Shown one piece after another: positions 57,101-64,000 of a stretch of DNA of 64,000 bases. The stretch is from Phallusia mammillata. Lineage: Eukaryota; Chordata; Ascidiacea; Phlebobranchia; Ascidiidae. Numbering within the stretch: position 1 is the first letter of the stretch; each line of letters opens with the position of its first letter. The notes beneath the pieces are model-generated. The model saw only the letters and a list, made by a program, of their open reading frames with translations. It did not search any database and had not been told where the DNA came from. A program made the translations under genes and the position numbers. The stretch covers positions 1 to 64,000 of the forward strand of contig QLIY01000526.1 in the NCBI GenBank assembly GCA_003260075.1, written 5' to 3'.

Positions 57101-57805
57101 TTGGTTCGTTGCCGGGGCTACTATCACCGAAAAATGCAATCTTAAAACGTGATCTTAACCAGTCGTTTTTTTACAACTTTGGAAACGTTTATTTCCAGGC
57201 TAAAATCAGTTAGCTATCGTATATAGAACAAATCTATTTTGCTTGTACAAGCATCTTCAGTATCTAAAAAGGCAACATAAAAGGGATTGAAAATAGACAG
57301 GGCGTATAGTTCTATCTCAAACAAAACCAACCCTCAATTGAAAGCCTTCAGACAAAACTGACCAGAAACACGCAGTAAAAGATAAAAATCGCATGAAAGA
57401 TAAGAACCGTAACAATGACAGTGGCTTTTTTGTGGTTTTCTGTGTGGGTACAAAAAGTAATCGAAAACGATTTCATTCTTACGTCTTTTTACAGATCTTT
57501 GAAGAATTTAAACAACCGGAACTCGATTCCAACAGTTATGATAACCGAGGAATAAGAAACGGTCGTTCAATTTTAATCAGAACAAATTTGGGATGTAACC
57601 TAATTAACTGTAGTGATTTCCACCGTAATTTTTAGTTGATCAAAATTCTCTACAAAAATAACGCAAGATCATACGAGATTAAAAAACTTTTGCATGTGAA
57701 AGTCACAAAACAGTTATGTTTGGAAATATTTTGTTTTACTCCTTAGTTGCAGTTGGAACTGGTTTTCAATATTTTGCGATTGTGAATATCTGTGGATTCA
57801 ATCAG

Positions 57806-58170
57806 AGTTGTAAGACCGGCTTTTCGGACCGGGTTTGGGTTCGGGAAGGGTTCGGGCCGGGTTCGGGCTTAGGTTTCTTTAAAAAAACGGGCTTGATTCG
57901 GATCTGACTTTTCACTCTGTCAGTATTTTTTTGATAAATTTAAGTAGCTATAAGTTGCTGGACCTGCAATAATGTCAAAAAGCCCTAAAACGCCTTGTAT
58001 AAGGCCAATTGTCTATTCTTGCATATTGTGTTTGTTGTCTTGGTCTTTCCTGGGGCTTCAATGTATAGGCATGTCTATAAAACTTTCTGGCCTAAACGGG
58101 CTTCTTGAAAACGAATCGGGTTCGGCCAGGGTTTCGGACTTGTGCTTTCGTGTTCGGGTTCGTGTTGTCT
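57806..58170 (+). mobile_element. Interspersed 'GTTGTAA-CGGGCC' repeat
   Basis: It starts CAGAGTTGTAAGACCGG and contains the family's internal GGTTCGGG, TAGCTA and 'GTATAGGCATGTCTATAAA' sections. The far end is degenerate (GTGTTCGGGTTCGTG). It lies between genes B and C. Confidence 0.5.
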
Positions 58171-58728
58171 TCGATGTGAACTTCTATGGTTTTAAATGCA
58201 TTTGCAGTAGCGGAGAAAGAAGAAATTCTGAACAAACGAAAAATCCTCGTACAACAAAGCAGGGAACCCATTTTTTCAAACTTCCCCGCCACTGTCAATC
58301 GGTGGAACTCCTAAGGTGGTACGGGGTACGCTAGTAGCTTCCTCTATACTTGATTTAAAAATAATCATAAATTGACATTTTACCTGACCTTATAACATAA
58401 AAGCCCAGGTTTGGGACAGAACTCAGGTAGAAATCGATAGAAAATGTGGTCAAGTGGTACGCGATCAGTATAAGGTTGAGACCATGTTTTAAACAAAGTT
58501 TTTGATCTGATAAACAAGGCAACGCATGACAACATCAACCCCACTGCGATTCACAGTATGCAAACATTGCACCCACCTATCATCATTTACTTCAATGCAT
58601 TCAAGTGGAATGGCGCGCAGACATGTCAATATTTGTTGCAATAAATAACGTAAATAGTGCCACAGATCAGGGAAAAGCTCTGTCAAACCAGCGACAATAC
58701 AAAATAAGCTACTAGAAAACGTTGAAAA

Positions 58729-59736
58729 ATGATCAGCTTTGACACGATATTGGAAAGAATTGGTGGAATTGGGCTTAGTCAGTTCCTAGTTTGTTTATTT
58801 CTTAGTTATCAGAGCACTTCCGGTGGGTTTCACTCTGTGGCTACTGTCTTTACAGCGTACCAGTCAGATTACAGGTGCAGTACATGCCTAGACTGAGATG
58901 CTTTATAACTTACAGTTGGTAAAGAATGCCATAAAATGTTGTGCACATTACGTGAAACGAATTTGCAACATAACAATATTGCACTTAACCAAATTGATCG
59001 GGTTGTGTACTATAATGTTTTAACCCTAAATTAGCACTAATTTGTCATTCAAAATAAGACAGTTTGCACGAATGTTATCGATGTTTATAATTTATACAAT
59101 GAGTTCTTGGACATTTGGAATTGATCATATATTTACGTTTTTCAAATTNTAAGTCTTTGCTAAAGATACTTCATGTGTGATATCTCGTAACACACGGCTT
59201 TTCAGATATGGATATAATTACACAACATGTGATGGAACTCTTTCCTGTGTAAACCAATCAGCCAAATCTATCCAATGCGACCAAGGTTATTGGTACGACA
59301 GAAGTTTGTTTACGGAAACAGTTATCACACAGGTAACATACCAACATGTCTCTTCTTTGGTCTATATTGTAATGCTTTTTGCGTTTCAGTTTGATCTTGT
59401 ATGTCATCGAAGTTACCTTCTTCCCCTCTCTACATCAATGTATTATGTGGGTATATTGGTTGGCTCGTTGTTGCTTGGAAATCTTGCTGACAGGTTAGCA
59501 AATTGGTTCCCTATCTTTTTTGACGAATTCCTCCCTTAACAATTCAAAACAATTCATTTCTCCATAATATACTACATAGTAGATGGCAAACCATATAAAG
59601 GTGGTTTTAAATCAGAGTTTTCATTAACATAACAAGTCATATTTCCAAAGCTTAAGTGCCCCCACTTTAGGGTTATTCCTCCCATGTTGGGAACGATGGG
59701 GTTAGTAAATAACAAATCGTCGGTCAAGACGGTAAA
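58729..59736 (+). repeat. Duplicate 5' block of SLC22 C (exons 1, 3, 4)
   Basis: Exon 1 (58729-58874), exon 3 (59206-59332) and exon 4 (59390-59493) are near-identical to the exons of gene C downstream. Exon 2 is absent because an N at 59149 joins intron 1 directly to sequence after exon 2. A second N at 59737 restarts at a copy of 58515. This reads as one haplotype contig set placed in tandem with the other rather than as a separate gene. Confidence 0.7.
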
Positions 59737-59953
59737 NAACAAGGCAACGCATGACAACATCAACCCCACTGCGATTCACAGTATGCAAACATTCCACCCA
59801 CTTATAATCATTTACTTCAATGCATTCAAGTGGAATGGCGCGCAGACATGTCAATATTTGTTGCAATAAATAACGTAAATAGTGCCACAGATCAGGGAAA
59901 AGCTCTGTCAAACCAGCGACAATACAAAATAAGCTACTAGAAAACGTTGAAAA

Positions 59954-62900
59954 ATGATCAGCTTTGACACGATATTGGAAAGAATTGGTGGAATTGGGCT
60001 TAGTCAGTTCCTAGTTTGTTTATTTCTTAGTTATCAGAGCACTTCCGGTGGGTTTCACTCTGTGGCTACTGTCTTTACAGCGTACCAGTCAGATTACAGG
60101 TGCAGTACATGCCTTTTGGTCAGTTATGGAATAGACTGAGATGCTTTATAACTTACAGTTGGTAAAGAATGCCATAAAATGTTGTGCACATTACGTGAAA
60201 CGAATTTGCAACATAACAATATTGCACTTAACCAAATTGATCGGGTTGTGTACTATAATGTTTTAACCCTAAATTAGCACTAATTTGTCATTCAAAATAA
60301 GACAGTTTGCACGAATGTTATCGATGTTTATAATTTATACAATGAGTTCTTGGACATTTGGAATTGATCATATATTTACGTTTTTCAAATTTGCAGATGT
60401 AAAGTTCCACCGATAGACAATGGAACGGTTTATCCGAATCTAACCAAATCCGATATACTTAACTTCCCCCCCCCCTTATAATTTATACAATGAGTTCTTG
60501 GACATTTGGAATTGATCATATATATTTACGTTTCCCAAATTTGCAGATGTAAAGTTCCACCGATAGACAATGCAACGGTTTATCCGAATCTAACCAAATC
60601 CGATATACTTAACTACACAACACCTTATGACGAATCATACCAGTATTGTTACAAGTAAGTCTTTGCTAAAGAGACTCCATGTGTGATATCTCGTAACACA
60701 CGGCTTTTCAGATATGGATATAATTACACAACATGTGATGGAACTCTTTCCTGTGTAAACCAATCAGCCAAATCTATCCAATGCGACCAAGGTTATTGGT
60801 ACGACAGAAGTTTGTTTACGGAAACAGTTATCTCAGAGGTAACATAGCAACATGTCCCTTCCTTGGTCTATATTGTAATGCTTTTTGCGTTTCAGTTTGA
60901 TCTTGTATGTCATCGAAGTTACCTTCTTCCCCTCTCTACATCAATGTATTATGTGGGTATATTGGTTGGCTCGTTGTTGCTTGGAAATCTTGCTGACAGG
61001 TTAGCAAATTGGTTCCCAACCTTTTTTGACGAATTCCTCCCTTAACAATTCAAAACAATTCATTTCTCCATAATATACTACATAGTAGATGGCAAACCAT
61101 ATAAAGGCCCCCCCCCCCTCGTTGTTGCTTGGAAATCTTGCTGACAGGTTAGCAAATTGGTTCCCTATCTTTTTCGACGAATTCCTCCCTTAACAATTCA
61201 AAACAATTCATTTCTCCCTAATATACTACATAGTAGATGGCAAACCATACAAAGATGGTTTTAAATCAGAGTTTTCATTAACATAACAAGTCATATTTCC
61301 AAAGCTTAAGTGCCCCCACTTTAGGGTTATTCCTCCCATGTTGGGAACGATGGGGTTAGTAGATAACAAATCGTCGGTCAAGACGGTAAAATGTGTAAAT
61401 GTATCACGTTTAATTTAAACACCAATAAAAATGAGGTACTTGACACACACTTTATTGTTCTGATTTATATTTTATTTTGCAGATACGGACGCAAACCCAC
61501 CTTCATTGTCACAACTGCTCTTTCAATTGCCTCCTATTTTGCATGCGCCTTCAGCAACTCGGCGGAAATGTATTCGGCGGTTCGATTTTTTCTAGCTGCT
61601 TTTAGAAATGGATCAAGCATTACCACTTTCGTGTACAGTAAGTCAATGTTACATGATTTTTAGGCCTTGGAGAGGAAATACATTTACTGGTCCCACATTC
61701 AAACACTCATCATGATTTAATTGTCCTTTGTTTGTAACTTATGAAAAGAGGGAACCAAAATCCTATACTGGGCAACTACATCAACAGTTTTAAGCTTCAT
61801 AGAAATAGAAAAAGTTTACACGTGGTAGCTATTACAGTTTTAATATTCATGGGACTCTTATGAGTGCTGGTGCAGCGGACCGGCTGCACGCTATTCTCAT
61901 GGGATCTGCATAACTTTACTGCTATTTATAAATATCCTACTTGAAGGTTATATATCCAAAAGTCCGGACGGGTTGTTACATCTTTGATTTACCTATGATA
62001 GCTGGGCAGGTTTTACCAAAAAATTGTGCAGCAGAATCATTTTGACATAAAAAACTGGTGCAATGTTAGTTTATCTCATATTCCGTTTAAATGCATGATA
62101 ATTTACATCCACAACCTAATCGTTGAGTAATAATCTGAGCAGTGAGATAAAATGGAAATTTGTTATGCGATCAACAAGAATCGTTTATATTTAATTTTTT
62201 TCAGTCTATGTTTATATGCTGCCCAAAATGCTTCATTAAACTGATAACATGTGTAGCACAAACTCGGCCACAAGCAGAAACTAATAAATTTTGTTAAACC
62301 ACTTTTTCGCTACAAAAACACTTTTTGAGATGCACTTTTTATTCCCTTTTTTTGAAAAGGCTTGGCTTCAAACGCTAACCATTTTAACTAAACTACTAAC
62401 TTACCCCCCCCCCCCCCCCGCATACTACTGGAGAGACTGGCGTGAGATCATGGTAATTTTTACAATATGAGATAGATTGCATGTACATTTGACTAACTTG
62501 TAAACAATATCAACTTTCTATAGTTTGTGCTCTCAATTCTGTCTATTCCACTTCTTGTGATTTCAATTGTTATCCCTGAATCTCCCAGGTGGCTCCCCCC
62601 CCCCCGCATACTACTGGAGAGACTGGCGTGAGATCATGGTAATTTTTACAATACGAGACGGATTGTACACCATCTAACAACAGTAATTTTATTTATTAGT
62701 TCGTGCTCTCAATTCTGTCTATTCCACTTCTTTTGATTTCAATTGTTATCCCTGAATCTCCCAGGTGGCTTTTTGCAATGGAAAAAGAAAAGAAAGGAAT
62801 AAAGGTAAAAGTTTGGGTGTTTCACATATTTGAATTATTTGTCACAAACACTAGTATTTTTGCCTCCAATCAGTATTCTTTGTTCTTTTTGCGTCTCTGA

Positions 62901-64000
62901 ATTATTACAGTATTTTGATGAATTTCGCGTAAACCTCAAAAACCAAAAAATATACAAGAACCCTAATTAAGTAGTAGTAAACCTAAAAAAACAGGCATTT
63001 TTTTTCTAACGCCCGCTCAACATACTAAAATACCAGAGATTATAGAAATCCTATAAGCGTAAAACATAGGAACGTTTAAAAATGTTGTGTTATCGTGACT
63101 ACATGTATCAACTATGTTGTGTTTCGTTTATTCTTAAAATTCTAGACTGCTCCCCCCCCCCCGTTTAAAAATGTTGTGTTATCGTGACTACATGTATCAA
63201 CTATATTGTGTTTCGTTTATTCTTAAAATTCTAGACTGCGGTGCCATGCTTAGTACAAAGTCATCTGTCTTTTAGGTAACAAATATTTACGCAAGGTTGA
63301 ACGGTGTAAAGTTAACTGAGGAAGATTGGAACGAAGCAAGAAAAGCTGGAGAGAAACAATTGGTGAAGTCAAATATGTCATTTGTAGTTGTACATCACAT
63401 CACAAAATAATAATTGTTTAATAAAATAATAAAACCACAGGAAGAAAACGCTCAGCAGGTTCCCGAAAAAACTTATTCGTTTTTGGATCTCTTTAAAACT
63501 CCATTGATGCGCCTAATAACTTTAAAAGTCATGTTCAATTGGTGGGTTTAGAATTTTATGTTAGTTTACTAATCACTATCTGTTGTAAAGATGTTTATTT
63601 TTAATAGGTTTGTAAACAGTTTCGTTTACTTCGGCATCTCATTGAACGCTGGAGCGTTAGCAGGAGACATTTTTGTAAACAACACTCTCAGTAAGTTGCC
63701 ATAGTTTTGGGAAAAAACCCCCCCCCCCTAATCACTATCTGTTGTAAAGATGTTTATTTTTAATAGGTTTGTAAACGATTTCGTTTACTACGGCATCGCA
63801 TTGAACGCCGGGTCGTTGGCAGGAGACATTTTTGTAAACAACACACTTAGTAAGTTAGCCTAATCAAATCTTAAAAAGCAATTCTTGAAATGTAATAATC
63901 CGATAGATGGCGTGTTCGAACTTGCATCTTATGTATTTTGTTGGCTGACATTGGATCGAATTGGAAGGAGACTTCTTCTTTCTGGGATGTACTTTGTTTC
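59954..64000 (+). CDS. SLC22-family organic ion transporter, gene C (runs off the window)
   Basis: Exons: 59954-60099, 60547-60654 (a truncated duplicate at 60397-60465), 60712-60838, 60896-60999 (partial duplicate from 61119), 61483-61637, exon 6 3' part 62420-62452 (repeated 62606-62638), 62700-62804 (truncated duplicate 62524-62594), 63276-63362, 63441-63541, 63608-63690 (second copy 63767-63849), 63907 to beyond the end. Complete exons match gene A or B in length. The protein starts MISFDTILERIGGIGLSQ and keeps CKVPPIDNATVYPNLT, YGRKPTF and PESPRWLFAMEK. The first about 92 nt of exon 6 are missing behind the 16-nt poly-C at 62404. Its exon 6 donor is canonical GT. It is more divergent than A and B are from each other. 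Two exon 10 versions differ at several residues. Confidence 0.85.
62404..62419. repeat. 16-nt poly-C run hiding part of SLC22 C exon 6
   Basis: The 3' 33 nt of exon 6 (AYYWRDWREIM) start immediately after the run, while the preceding sequence is unrelated intron. The missing stretch should encode the counterpart of IMEIVGSKWRTLFGM and the following helix. The run therefore stands for a real sequence gap. Confidence 0.75.

Larger units (their letters stand above)
33809..63728. repeat. Poly-C-marked duplications, block 3
   Basis: Poly-C runs lie at 33809, 37001, 37626, 38788, 38926 (23 nt), 39049 (38 nt), 40017, 42677, 43747, 43935, 44350, 45844, 49559, 52355, 52615, 56207, 60466, 61108, 62404 (16 nt), 62595, 63152 and 63718; unless stated each is 10-12 nt. 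Nearly all are followed by a near-copy of sequence just upstream. Single N junctions at 46181, 56670, 59149 and 59737 behave the same way. Several split SLC22 exons, and collapsing the overlap restores the exon. Confidence 0.88.

Noticed and set aside
58729-59493. A separate fourth SLC22 gene
   Set aside because: Near-identical to the gene C 5' half including intergenic DNA, lacks exon 2 exactly at an N, and is followed by another N restart.

Overview
This is animal nuclear DNA. It is AT-rich, with short GT-AG introns, many small DNA transposons and multi-exon genes. Small introns, a local tandem array of organic-ion transporters, very high sequence polymorphism and hammerhead-bearing repeats suggest a tunicate (ascidian, Ciona-like). 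That assignment is inference from style, not from a marker gene.

Layout. 1-25.5 kb is mostly gene-poor. It holds repeats, one intact hammerhead ribozyme motif (3123-3174), several hAT-type MITEs with perfect 8-bp target duplications, and two candidate exons (5589-5739, 18552-18635). 25.5-31.2 kb holds a nine-exon + strand gene for a Ser-rich protein ending in a PDZ domain; its largest exon is broken by a 99-nt poly-G block. 32.9-36.6 kb (- strand) holds a gene I assembled exon by exon, with matching splice phases: a seven-transmembrane protein of about 300 residues that I cannot assign to a family. 39.8 kb to the end (+ strand) is a tandem array of SLC22-type (organic cation/anion transporter, MFS) genes: an orphan first exon, gene A (15 exons, 577 codons plus stop after collapsing an assembly duplication), gene B (same exon lengths, but a 5-nt deletion in exon 12 and a confused 3' end) and gene C (runs off the window in exon 11).

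A dominant signal at all scales is about 37 poly-C or poly-G runs, mostly 10-12 nt (others 16, 23, 38, 63 and 99). Most are followed by sequence that restarts 50-300 nt upstream and differs by a few percent. Together with five single Ns, several at the same kind of junction, this looks like unmerged allelic contig overlaps whose gaps were filled by homopolymer. Collapsing them restores intact exons, and exon lengths then match between paralogues. All runs are C except one contiguous block of G runs (16.1-27.5 kb), which suggests a scaffold piece in the opposite orientation. Local 'duplications' here should therefore not be read as biology without checking.

The most interesting biological signals are the hammerhead-ribozyme repeat families, the unassigned 7TM gene, a GC-AG intron shared by two SLC22 paralogues, two MITEs inserted at one identical target site, and a long near-perfect inverted repeat in an SLC22 intron.
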